A stretch of 64,000 bases of DNA from Candidatus Xiphinematobacter sp. (lineage in GTDB: Bacteria; Verrucomicrobiota; Verrucomicrobiia; Chthoniobacterales; Xiphinematobacteraceae), in assembly GCA_016766635.1 (NCBI GenBank), contig CP068473.1, positions 178,673 through 242,672 of the forward strand, written 5' to 3'. The number at the start of each line of letters is the position of its first letter. Within the stretch, counting starts at the first letter, position 1. Of this stretch, positions 37,408-45,492 are shown piece after piece. The notes under the pieces were generated by a model, which did not search any database, was not told the DNA's origin, and saw only the letters and a program-made list of their open reading frames with translations. Position numbers and translations under genes: made by a program.

Positions 37408-38220
37408 ATGAGACTTCCTTTCACGAAAATGCACGGTTCCGGTAATGACTTCGTACTGATAGACAACCGGATTCACCGGCTCAGTCTGGCTTCTCCCCAA
37501 ATCACCAAAATTTGTGATAGGCGTTATGGGGTGGGGGCTGATGGATTGCTTCTTGTAGAGCCACCCCAAAATGGAGGCGACTTCCGGATGCGTTATTACA
37601 ACAGTGATGGTCAAGAAGCAGCAATGTGTGGAAATGGCGCTCGTTGCTTTGCTCGGTACGTTCAACGTATCTCAAAGAGCAAGCAGAGGACATTTGTTTT
37701 TGAAACTCCGGCCGGCCTTATTCGTAGCGTATTGCTGGGACAGAATATAGAAATTCAGATGAGCGAACCCAGCAACTGTCGTCCGCCTGCTTTCTTGCAA
37801 GTGTCAGGAGTAATAGAGGAGATACATTTTCTCAGTATTGGGGTTCCCCATGCAGCGGTTTTTGTAGAGGCTTTGGAGGAGGTAGATGTAAACCGACGTG
37901 GGAGGGGGATTCGTTTTCACGAATCTTTCTCCCCACTAGGGACGAATGTCAATTTCGTACAAGTTATTACCACTAATCACTTGCGTGTCCGAACCTACGA
38001 ACGGGGGGTAGAAGCGGAAACTTTGGCCTGCGGTACTGGAGTTGCTGCAAGTGCTCTTATCCATCACATACGCACGGCTACTCCCTCACCAATCCGTGTT
38101 ACAGTGCGCGGGGGAGATACCCTGCAGGTTGCTTTTAAACTCTCCTCCGACCTGCCACGTGATGTGTGTATTCGAGGCCCTGCTAGCTTTGTTTTTGATG
38201 GAGAAATGGAGATTTTTTGA
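37408..38220 (+). CDS. dapF: Diaminopimelate epimerase
   Basis: A 270-residue two-domain epimerase. It begins MRLPFTKMHGSGNDFVLID, the family N-terminus. The two catalytic cysteines are in MCGNGARC and ACGTGVAAS. It interconverts LL- and meso-diaminopimelate, the precursor of lysine and of peptidoglycan cross-links. It leads a compact block dapF-dapA-dapB-folK in which dapA follows after 18 bases and the later genes overlap. A TTG three codons upstream is an alternative start, but the ATG at 37408 fits the family better. Confidence 0.96.
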   Translation: MRLPFTKMHGSGNDFVLIDNRIHRLSLASPQITKICDRRYGVGADGLLLVEPPQNGGDFRMRYYNSDGQEAAMCGNGARCFARYVQRISKSKQRTFVFETPAGLIRSVLLGQNIEIQMSEPSNCRPPAFLQVSGVIEEIHFLSIGVPHAAVFVEALEEVDVNRRGRGIRFHESFSPLGTNVNFVQVITTNHLRVRTYERGVEAETLACGTGVAASALIHHIRTATPSPIRVTVRGGDTLQVAFKLSSDLPRDVCIRGPASFVFDGEMEIF

Positions 38221-38238
38221 GTAGCCTCGCTTAACCCT

Positions 38239-39129
38239 ATGAAATTCTGTGGAACTTATACTGCTCTCGTCACCCCCTTTCGTAGGGGGGAATTAGATAT
38301 CCCAGCTTATCGCTGGTTAATTGAACAACAGGTTACAGCTGGGGTAGATGGGGTCGTTCCTGTAGGAACTACTGGAGAATCTCCGACACTTACTATGGAA
38401 GAGCATACACAAGCTATTCAAGTAGCCATCGAAGCAGTGCGACGCTCTGCTGCACGCGTTATTGCTGGAACGGGATCCAACTCCACTGCGGAGGCTGTCC
38501 ATCTAACTCAAGAAGCTGAAAAATTGGGTGCACATGGCGCACTCCTGGTAGCACCATATTACAATAGGCCCTCTCAGGAGGGCCTCTACCGACATTACCG
38601 AGAAATCTCTCTTTCCACCAATCTGCCCTTAATCCTTTACAATATTCCAAGCCGTTGTGGCGTAGAAATCGATGTGAGAACGATTATACACCTGGCAAGG
38701 GAATGTCCAAATATTGTTGCCCTTAAAGAGGCTGGGGGAAGTGCGGAGCGTGTTAGTCAACTCCGAGGGGAATTGCCTGATTCGTTTACCATTCTTTCCG
38801 GTGATGATTCGCTTACCCTGCCCTTCTTGGCGGTAGGTGCTGAGGGGGTTGTTAGTGTGGCTTCTAACGTGATTCCGAAACAAATCCACCAGATGGTCCA
38901 CGCCTGGAAGATGGGCCAGTCCAGGCTGGCCATGCAGCTGCACCACAGATACTCTCCTCTTTTTAAAAGTCTGTTTGTAGAAACCAATCCCGTGCCAGTA
39001 AAGTACGCGCTTTCCACCTTGCATCCTGGGAAGATCTCTGAGGAGGTCCGTCTCCCACTATGTGAGCTCGCCGAGTCTAGCAAGGTCTGTATTAGAGATA
39101 CACTACAATCTGGAGGATTGCTATCATGA
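38239..39129 (+). CDS. dapA: 4-hydroxy-tetrahydrodipicolinate synthase
   Basis: A 296-residue class I aldolase-type enzyme. The GTTGESPTL motif (residues 43-51) holds the two threonines of the proton relay; Tyr134 (LILYNIPSRCG) and the Schiff-base lysine Lys163 (VALKEAGGS) complete the active site. It condenses pyruvate with aspartate semialdehyde, the first committed step to DAP and lysine. Its TGA overlaps the dapB ATG (ATGA at 39126-39129). Intact and of normal length. Confidence 0.97.
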   Translation: MKFCGTYTALVTPFRRGELDIPAYRWLIEQQVTAGVDGVVPVGTTGESPTLTMEEHTQAIQVAIEAVRRSAARVIAGTGSNSTAEAVHLTQEAEKLGAHGALLVAPYYNRPSQEGLYRHYREISLSTNLPLILYNIPSRCGVEIDVRTIIHLARECPNIVALKEAGGSAERVSQLRGELPDSFTILSGDDSLTLPFLAVGAEGVVSVASNVIPKQIHQMVHAWKMGQSRLAMQLHHRYSPLFKSLFVETNPVPVKYALSTLHPGKISEEVRLPLCELAESSKVCIRDTLQSGGLLS

Positions 39130-39887
39130 CTCCCCCAGTTCGACTCCTCATCGCTGGTAGTCGCGGCAGGATGGGCAAGGCAGTTTCTACATGTGCTAGG
39201 GAGGACTTGCGCTTTCGAATTGCTGCTGAAATTAATTCAAATGACTCCTTCCAAGCAGCGCTCTCGCATAGTGACGTATCTATCGACTTTACTCAGCCAG
39301 AAGCAACACTGCCCTTTGTTAAGGCTTCAGCCCATGCTGGTAAGCCCATCGTCATCGGTACTACAGGGCATTCTTGCACCATAGGAACCGCTCTTGCGCA
39401 GTACGCACGCACTATCCCTATCGTCCTGTCCCCTAATTTCAGTACCGGTGTAAATCTCCTTTTCTGGCTTACCCGTAAAGCTGCGGAGGTCTTAGGCACG
39501 GACTTTGACCCAGAGGTTATAGAGATGCACCATCGACATAAAAGGGATATCCCTAGCGGGACTGCTGCAAGATTGGAAAAAATCCTTGCAGAGGTGCACT
39601 CCCCCCTTTCCCTTCTGAAAGGAACGGAACACAGTAGCCAACAGGGTACGGCATCCGCCTTACCATGTCCCAATCGTAAGATTGGGGTGCACTCCCTCCG
39701 TGTGGGAGATGTCGTTGGGGAGCACACCGTGATATTCGCTGGTAGCGGAGAATGTCTCGAACTTGCCCACAAGGCCTCCAGTCGGGATACCTTTGCCTTG
39801 GGCTCTTTACAGGCTGCCATTTGGGCCTTGCGGCAGCCCGCTGGGCTTTATAGCATGCAAGACGTTCTTGGATTACCGGAAAGATGA
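39126..39887 (+). CDS. dapB: 4-hydroxy-tetrahydrodipicolinate reductase
   Basis: A 253-residue NAD(P)H-dependent reductase. The nucleotide-binding loop is IAGSRGRMGKAV near residue 8. The substrate-binding and catalytic signature reads EMHHRHKRDIPSGTA, and the closing ALGSLQAAIWAL is also typical. It converts the DapA product to tetrahydrodipicolinate. It is translationally coupled to both neighbours by ATGA overlaps, so dapA-dapB-folK is one transcript. Confidence 0.96.
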   Translation: MTPPVRLLIAGSRGRMGKAVSTCAREDLRFRIAAEINSNDSFQAALSHSDVSIDFTQPEATLPFVKASAHAGKPIVIGTTGHSCTIGTALAQYARTIPIVLSPNFSTGVNLLFWLTRKAAEVLGTDFDPEVIEMHHRHKRDIPSGTAARLEKILAEVHSPLSLLKGTEHSSQQGTASALPCPNRKIGVHSLRVGDVVGEHTVIFAGSGECLELAHKASSRDTFALGSLQAAIWALRQPAGLYSMQDVLGLPER

Positions 39888-40456
39888 AACTGCCTTCTTC
39901 CAGCCACTCCCGTGATTACCGAGCAGGAATCGCTTTAGGGTCCAACCTAGGACATAGCCTGTTCCATCTCCGGAAAGCCACAGCAGCTATTCTCACGCTC
40001 TCCTCTTCCTCCTCAGAGCCCATTACTTACTCCTCAAGCATCTATCGAACAGCTCCAGTGGATTGCCCCACGGGTTCTGGGTACTTCCTGAACGCCGTTG
40101 TAGAAATTGAGTGGCACTCCGGGCCGGAGGCCCTTTGGGAGAAGCTTCAGCGGCTGGAGTTCCTCGCCGGCCGCAAAAAACACCCGCGCCGTCGACATGC
40201 TCCACGCCCATTGGACCTGGACCTGCTTTACCTCAACTCATACCAAGACTCTTACCAAGGAGTCTTCGGCCCTGTCATACTTCCACATCCAGAGATTGGA
40301 AAGCGCAGGTTCGTTCTTGCCCCACTTTCCGATTTTGCACCCCACCTTTTCCTCCCTAGAGAGAAGAGGACAGTCCAAGAACAGCTTGCCCTGCTGCCAA
40401 CCATTCCCTCCGTGAGAAGAATCGAGCAGACTCTCTCCTTCTCCTCCAGAGACTAG
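39884..40456 (+). CDS. folK: 2-amino-4-hydroxy-6-hydroxymethyldihydropteridine pyrophosphokinase
   Basis: A 190-residue HPPK. Family motifs are GIALGSNLGHSLFHLRKA near residue 16, YRTAPVDCPTGSGYFLNAVVE (read in two parts), and the Mg-ATP loop APRPLDLDLLYL. It pyrophosphorylates hydroxymethyldihydropterin in folate synthesis. Its ATG overlaps the dapB stop. It closes the DAP block and converges on the small heat-shock genes with a 62-base spacer. Confidence 0.94.
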   Translation: MKLPSSSHSRDYRAGIALGSNLGHSLFHLRKATAAILTLSSSSSEPITYSSSIYRTAPVDCPTGSGYFLNAVVEIEWHSGPEALWEKLQRLEFLAGRKKHPRRRHAPRPLDLDLLYLNSYQDSYQGVFGPVILPHPEIGKRRFVLAPLSDFAPHLFLPREKRTVQEQLALLPTIPSVRRIEQTLSFSSRD

Positions 40457-40486
40457 GAAGGCCCCACCTCAAACTCCTCAGAAAGG

Positions 40487-40499
40487 CCCCTTGGAGGGG
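40487..40499. terminator. Possible hairpin between convergent folK and Hsp20 gene
   Basis: CCCCT and AGGGG form a five-pair stem around a TGG loop in the 62-base gap between two convergent genes, extended by further G bases. There is no T-run on either side, so function as a terminator is only suggested by position. Confidence 0.25.
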
Positions 40500-40518
40500 G
40501 GGGAACGGACAAACGCCG

Positions 40519-40923
40519 CTACTCCACGATGATTTTCCTTGGACGCACACTCTCCGATTTCGGTACGTGCAGCGTGAGGAGGCCTTCTTCCAAATTAGCC
40601 CTAATACCAGAGGCATTCACCTCCGGAGAAAGGTCAAACACCCGCCGGTAGCCCCTCCTCTCCCCCTCTTCTTCCCGATGCGGCGACTGCCCCCCCGAGT
40701 GGCACTGGCCCAGCTGACGATGCCCAGTCACCATTAACTTGCCGTCCTCAACGGAGACCTCTACGCCATTCCTGTTGACACCGGGCATTTCTACTTCCAG
40801 GGTATAGCCATCCCTATTATGCCAGATATCTGCAGCAGGAGTAACAAAAAACGAACCGCCAGCGGCCCGCTCCACTCTATCTACCTCACTTCCCGGTTTG
40901 GAAACAATTTCTTCTTGAGACAT
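40519..40923 (-). CDS. Small heat-shock protein (Hsp20 family)
   Basis: A 134-residue alpha-crystallin-domain chaperone. The domain runs from about residue 33 (DGYTLEVEMPGV) to the end, with GVEVSVEDGKLMVTG and the conserved A-x-x-x-G-L-L pattern in RANLEEGLLTLHVPK. It prevents aggregation of unfolding proteins. It follows a second Hsp20 gene (40956-41417) on the same strand with a 32-base spacer, so the two are probably cotranscribed. The two are diverged paralogues rather than recent copies. Confidence 0.92.
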   Translation of the reverse strand: MSQEEIVSKPGSEVDRVERAAGGSFFVTPAADIWHNRDGYTLEVEMPGVNRNGVEVSVEDGKLMVTGHRQLGQCHSGGQSPHREEEGERRGYRRVFDLSPEVNASGIRANLEEGLLTLHVPKSESVRPRKIIVE

Positions 40924-40955
40924 AATCCTGTGTGGAAAAAATCACAAAAACCACC

Positions 40956-41417
40956 CTAGCTCGCATGGATTGTAACTCTCCTTGGTTTCGCTTTCTCACT
41001 CTTAGGCAAGACGATAGCCAGGATACCGTCCTTGTAGGAAGCAGTCACCGCACTTTCATTCACTCCAGTGGGTAAACTAATAGATCTAGAAAACTTCCCA
41101 AAGAACCGCTCTCGCCGGAGTGGTTCCCCCTCTTTTGCTTGCTGGTCGGCCTTACGCTGGCCAGAAACGGTAAGCAAGCTGTCCTTCAACTCAATTTCAA
41201 AATCCTCCCGTCCCATCCCCACTAGCTCCAACTTTACGACGATCCTATCCTCTTCTTCATCCATGGTAAGGAAATGACGGCTCCACGGGGTCCTTAGAAA
41301 GGACGGCTCGGCAATCCACTCGAGAGCATGGTTAAAAAAATCACGCAGCGATGACGCCTGGTGGAACGCCTCCCACGGAAACACCTCATAGTCTCGCAGT
41401 CTTTGAAGTCTGCTCAT
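40956..41417 (-). CDS. Small heat-shock protein (Hsp20 family)
   Basis: A 153-residue Hsp20 of the IbpA/Hsp18 type. A hydrophobic N-terminal arm (about residues 1-45, WEAFHQASSLRDFFNHAL) is followed by the alpha-crystallin domain: DRIVVKLELVGMGREDFEIE, SLLTVSGQR, FSRSISLPTGV, and the closing SYKDGILAIVLPKSEKAK. It is the first gene of a two-gene sHsp unit. No sigma-32-like promoter or RNA thermometer could be assigned in the 368-base upstream region. Confidence 0.93.
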   Translation of the reverse strand: MSRLQRLRDYEVFPWEAFHQASSLRDFFNHALEWIAEPSFLRTPWSRHFLTMDEEEDRIVVKLELVGMGREDFEIELKDSLLTVSGQRKADQQAKEGEPLRRERFFGKFSRSISLPTGVNESAVTASYKDGILAIVLPKSEKAKPRRVTIHAS

Positions 41418-41785
41418 TCCTTCCTCCTTTCGTTTTTTTAGCTCCTACTTCACTTCGCCGTATCCCAGAAGCCCCCCTTCCCCCTTCCCACAAAAGGGCC
41501 TTGTAGAGCCTCTTGCCAACCCACATACTCAGGCTCCGTGCAGCGTACACTTTGTAATCCGAATTAGCAACAACTATTTGGCTGCCCTCCCCAACTAACG
41601 GTTACCTCTTTAAGCCTGCTACCTAAGAAAATGTCCGTAATTTCTCAGGTATTCAAGTACCAGGTTATCCGATCCGTTTTACAAAGTAGACTACAAGAAT
41701 TGGTAGCTTTGTGGTGGCCCCAATCATTTTATCCTTGCCGTGAAGTGGAATTCCTTTCTCATATCGCCCGGGTTGGCTTGCTGAC
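41418..41785. other. Divergent intergenic region of 368 bases
   Basis: It lies between the Hsp20 pair (minus) and ribD (plus) and should hold promoters for both. AGGAAGGA directly upstream of the Hsp20 ATG (complement of 41418-41427) is a good ribosome site. No FMN riboswitch consensus was recognised before ribD, and no heat-shock inverted repeat was evident. Confidence 0.45.
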
Positions 41786-42820
41786 ATGCAAACAGGGCTC
41801 ACTACTACCTCGGATATTTTCTGGATGAGAAGGGCCCTCGCTGAGGCCACAAAGGGTGTTGGATGGACGAGCCCTAACCCAGCTGTGGGAGCTGTTATTG
41901 TACGGGATGGGTGCCTTATCGCGAGAGGCTTTCACCGCCAGGCTGGCGGTCCTCATGCAGAAATAGAGGCGCTGCAAACGCTAAAATCTCCAGGGGAAGC
42001 CCACGGAGCCGAGCTCTTTGTCACTCTAGAACCCTGTTCTACTGCTGGACGAACGCCTCCTTGCACCGACACCATCACTACAGTAGGATTTTCCAGGGTA
42101 ATATTTGGAGCATTCGATCCAAACCCTCTCCATGCTGGCCGTGCGGTGCGTTTACTAAGATCCGCAGGAATTCAGGTTACCACCGGCATTCTGGAGGAAG
42201 AATGTTTCCTTCTTAACGAAGGGTGGAATAAATGGATATGCACTGGAACTCCATTGGTCATTGCCAAGGTTGCTATGTCCCTAGACGGTTATATCTCTTC
42301 TCACCCAAGACGTCGCTGGATCACCGGCGCCGCTAGCCGACGAGATGCCATGAACCTCCGCTCCACTGTAGACGCTATTTTAGTTGGAGGGGAGACAATT
42401 CGGACTGATAATCCACGTCTTACACTGCGTGGAGTGCCTCCTCGGCCGCAACCTTGGCGGGTGGTTTGGACGCAAAAAAGCCTGCCCCCATATGCAAAGA
42501 TTTTCACTGACCGTTACCAAAATCGCACCCTGATTTTTCAGAACAGCTCCCTTAGAGAAACACTCTACTCCTTAGGAACGCGCAACATTAGGTCCGTACT
42601 AATCGAGGGAGGAGGATACTTGCTTGGCGAAGCACTAGATCAGCGTGTCATTGACAAATTCTGCCTCTATTATGCCCCGCTGTTTTTAGGTGGGAAGGTG
42701 CCAGCCTTTGGTGGATTAGGCATCCTTTCTCTCGCTCAGGCACTACGGCTGACTAGAGTCCAGTATACACGTATTGGAGATGACATCCGTCTGGAAGCCT
42801 ACCCAATGACTGCTAGTTAG
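41786..42820 (+). CDS. ribD: Bifunctional riboflavin biosynthesis protein RibD
   Basis: A 344-residue fusion. The N-terminal deaminase domain has the zinc ligands His57 (HAE), Cys84 and Cys93 (EPCSTAGRTPPC). The C-terminal reductase domain begins near residue 150 with VIAKVAMSLDGYI and has ILVGGETIRTDNP and SVLIEGGGYLLG. It carries out two successive steps, deamination and side-chain reduction, in riboflavin synthesis. The flavin product is needed by sdhA. It stands alone, with no other rib gene in the window. Confidence 0.96.
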   Translation: MQTGLTTTSDIFWMRRALAEATKGVGWTSPNPAVGAVIVRDGCLIARGFHRQAGGPHAEIEALQTLKSPGEAHGAELFVTLEPCSTAGRTPPCTDTITTVGFSRVIFGAFDPNPLHAGRAVRLLRSAGIQVTTGILEEECFLLNEGWNKWICTGTPLVIAKVAMSLDGYISSHPRRRWITGAASRRDAMNLRSTVDAILVGGETIRTDNPRLTLRGVPPRPQPWRVVWTQKSLPPYAKIFTDRYQNRTLIFQNSSLRETLYSLGTRNIRSVLIEGGGYLLGEALDQRVIDKFCLYYAPLFLGGKVPAFGGLGILSLAQALRLTRVQYTRIGDDIRLEAYPMTAS

Positions 42821-44718
42821 CCCAAGACACCACCGTAGCTGTTCAGTCAAATAAGCCAGTGGGTTGTGTCGGAAGCTTCCTGCGCGGTAAAGGGGGGACG
42901 AGAGGGATTCGACAACCGAGTGGAACTGCCTTCTGCGGGGGATGCTGCCGAAAAACAAAACCGCCATGTATCCTCCACGTACTTATTTTATTAGGTGCCT
43001 CTCCCTCCCAGAGAAACAAACCATGGACGCGCACGGGGACACACACTCGCGTTGCACCATTGCTGTTTGTTTGTTGGCCAGGGCTACTGTAAAAGGCGAC
43101 AAACAAGACCTTTCGCCAGATTACCTGCTTCTCTACATCCTTTCTCCGTGTATTTAGAGAATTCCGGGATTGTTCCAAAGTTCTGCAATCCACTTAATGC
43201 TCTTCTACTCCACCTCCCCTACTGAGGGCAAACCCACTCCCAGCGCCTTAGTGACAGGCTTACTAGGAAGTGTGACAGATCAAAGGATTCAAAGACTGAG
43301 GGAGTGAGCCTCCACGGACACTTTCCTGTCGTTGGTCAATCCTAACTATGCATCTGTACATCATATACTGTCATGGGCCGGTCACGCTCTCATGCGGGGG
43401 TATTCTCCCATACAAGTAGGGTGTACCTGACAAACGACTTCTAGAAAAATCGACTACTGTGTTCAGGGCCAGTTGTGCAATCAGTAAATACAAGGTTCCT
43501 TGGATAAGTTCTTGATTCAGGAATGTGGTATGGTGCAGCGTTGTTCGGGAGGGAATTGGGCAATTTTGGAGAACCACGAAGTTCACCGGGAACTCCCGAT
43601 CTGCAGACACCAATCTGGCATACATCTTCCCCAGTGTGCTCTTATTACGTGCATTTATACGCATTCTCCAGAAGTACTTCCCCCAAGTTATCTGCCTCAT
43701 GACTGTGTACGCTTATATTTAAGCGTGACTGAGCGTGGAGATGCTGAGATTGCTGAGATTAGAGGAACTAAGGAAAGGTAGTACCTGCTTGGCAAGCCTA
43801 AGGGGTGCAACAACTTACCCACTGTGACAGCAGACCATCCTAATACCTCCTTATGGAAATGAATTCCACCTGAATTATTACCTACCACCAGGATAGCTCT
43901 TACAACGCCCGGGTGCAGGGACATTCTAGGTGTTACGGCAGGACTCGGACATTTCCACACTGCGAGGTTGGTGTTGGAAAGTTCCTCCACAGCGTCGCTA
44001 TACTCCCCCTCCAGGAGTCAGGAAGTGGCCTGCAGTCCTTCACTGACCGTTCGGGGTCCCTTTTGCTGGAGCCTTCTGTTGCTTCAGCAAAACTAAATGG
44101 TGACCTATTTCCCCTGAACAGCTTGCCTCGCACCTTATATGCTCATCGAAATCTCCGTGACGCCTCTAACCATTCTTTTCTTTTTTTGGAGAGATGAGAG
44201 AAGACTCCTTGTGTATGAGCCCAGTGTGCGACTACATGTTACGGAGCCGTCAAGATTAATCCATGGATAAAATCCATCGAAACTCACAAGCCACGTGGTG
44301 AGATCCAGCAAGAAATGGCGGGCCACTCCCGTCGATAAGAAAGCCATTACCAAAGTAGATCTAGCGCCCGTAATTCTTCCTTCAAAGGGATTTCTCTTTT
44401 TCTCAATCTACCCACCAGATTGTTCCGGCCATGTCGCTGCCACACGCCTAAACCCAAACTCGGTACGGTTCAGAAGGTCAAATGTGGCACATAATGTGAT
44501 TGGGATTACAATTCCGTCTGCAAGACAATAAGGCCTCTGGTGAAAGCACTAAACTAATAGGAGAGTGGCACAGCCTAGTGGGATTTTGGGTATCGGCCCC
44601 CGGAGAAGTTGTCCGGAACATGCTCTGTGCAGAAAGCAACCTGCCTACTTCCATTAATGATAGTTCTGCGGCCCTCGTCATAAGATTGCTATTCTAGTTC
44701 ACTCCTCTATTGGATTCC
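42821..44718. other. Gene-free stretch of about 1.9 kb with possible gene remnants
   Basis: This is the longest stretch without a recognisable gene. Three minus-strand frames lie in order: 44353-44135, 43990-43697 and 43700-43371. The last two overlap by four bases and read somewhat protein-like (for example GVVRAILVVGNNSGGIHFH and GKMYARLVSADREFPVNFVVLQN), but I cannot name a family. A GGATTCGAC preceded by a G-run (42892-42913) resembles the 5' end of tmRNA, but the matching 3' half was not found. I read the region as debris of one or more lost genes. Confidence 0.5.
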
Positions 44719-45492
44719 TTAGATCTGGACTTGGAGGCCATCATAGGCAGGAAACACCCTACTGGGTAAAGAAGATCGGATCTGCTCATATTTGAGTTCA
44801 TGGCCCATGTGGGTAAAATAGCAAGTGCGGCTACTAAGATGCTTAGCCACTCTTAAAGCACCTTGGACAGTCAGATGGGTAGGGTGGGATGTGTAACGCA
44901 GCGCACCAACCACCAGCACTTCCACCCCTCTTGCTACACCTTCTGCTCTTGATGGAACGGTACTACAGTCCGTATAGTAGGCGAGGGCTTTCCTTCCAGC
45001 GTGATAGAATACGAAACCAGCTGTGGTGAATAGGCCGTGCGGAAGGTCCACTGGGACAATCCGGAGATCTCCCAAATTAAATTCCCCGTGGATTTCTCTC
45101 AGATGCGGCCGCGCCTGATTGCCTGCCTCCCTAAAGGCATAGAAAAACATTCTCTTGATCCCTGTAAGTGTCTCTGACACACCGTAAATGGGTGTATCGG
45201 AGTTCTTGAATTTAAGGAAGTGGCACAAATCGTCAAATCCTAGAATGTGATCAGAGTGTGCGTGCGTATAGAGAACAGCATCCATGCCCCGAATGTTCGC
45301 CCGTAAGCACTGCGCCCGGAAATCCGGAGGGGTGTCCACAATGAGGCATATCTGCTCGGTTCGCAATAGGATGGAGGGTCGCAGTCTGTGGTCTTTGGGA
45401 TCCTGTGAACGACAGACCTCGCAGTCGCAGCCAATAACCGGCACACCGCTAGAAGTTCCGGTCCCCAAAAAGGTAAGTTCTAATTTTGCCAT
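44719..45492 (-). CDS. MBL-fold metallo-hydrolase, PhnP-like
   Basis: A 257-residue metallo-beta-lactamase-fold hydrolase. The metal site reads THAHSDH (His77, His79, Asp81, His82). Cysteines 22, 24 and 27 in GCDCEVCRS match the structural zinc site of PhnP, the phosphoribosyl cyclic phosphodiesterase. No phosphonate-degradation genes are nearby, so the substrate may be another cyclic phosphate or nucleotide. The start at ATG 45492 gives the family N-terminus (ELTFLGTGTSSGVPVIGC); the frame is open 35 codons upstream without conservation. The fold is secure, the substrate is not. Confidence 0.9.
   Translation of the reverse strand: MAKLELTFLGTGTSSGVPVIGCDCEVCRSQDPKDHRLRPSILLRTEQICLIVDTPPDFRAQCLRANIRGMDAVLYTHAHSDHILGFDDLCHFLKFKNSDTPIYGVSETLTGIKRMFFYAFREAGNQARPHLREIHGEFNLGDLRIVPVDLPHGLFTTAGFVFYHAGRKALAYYTDCSTVPSRAEGVARGVEVLVVGALRYTSHPTHLTVQGALRVAKHLSSRTCYFTHMGHELKYEQIRSSLPSRVFPAYDGLQVQI

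Noticed and set aside
40519..41417. Two Hsp20 genes as a recent tandem duplication
   Set aside because: The proteins differ in length and over most positions and share only the family pattern, so they are old paralogues.
41418..41785. FMN riboswitch upstream of ribD
   Set aside because: The conserved FMN-element core was not found upstream of the ribD start.
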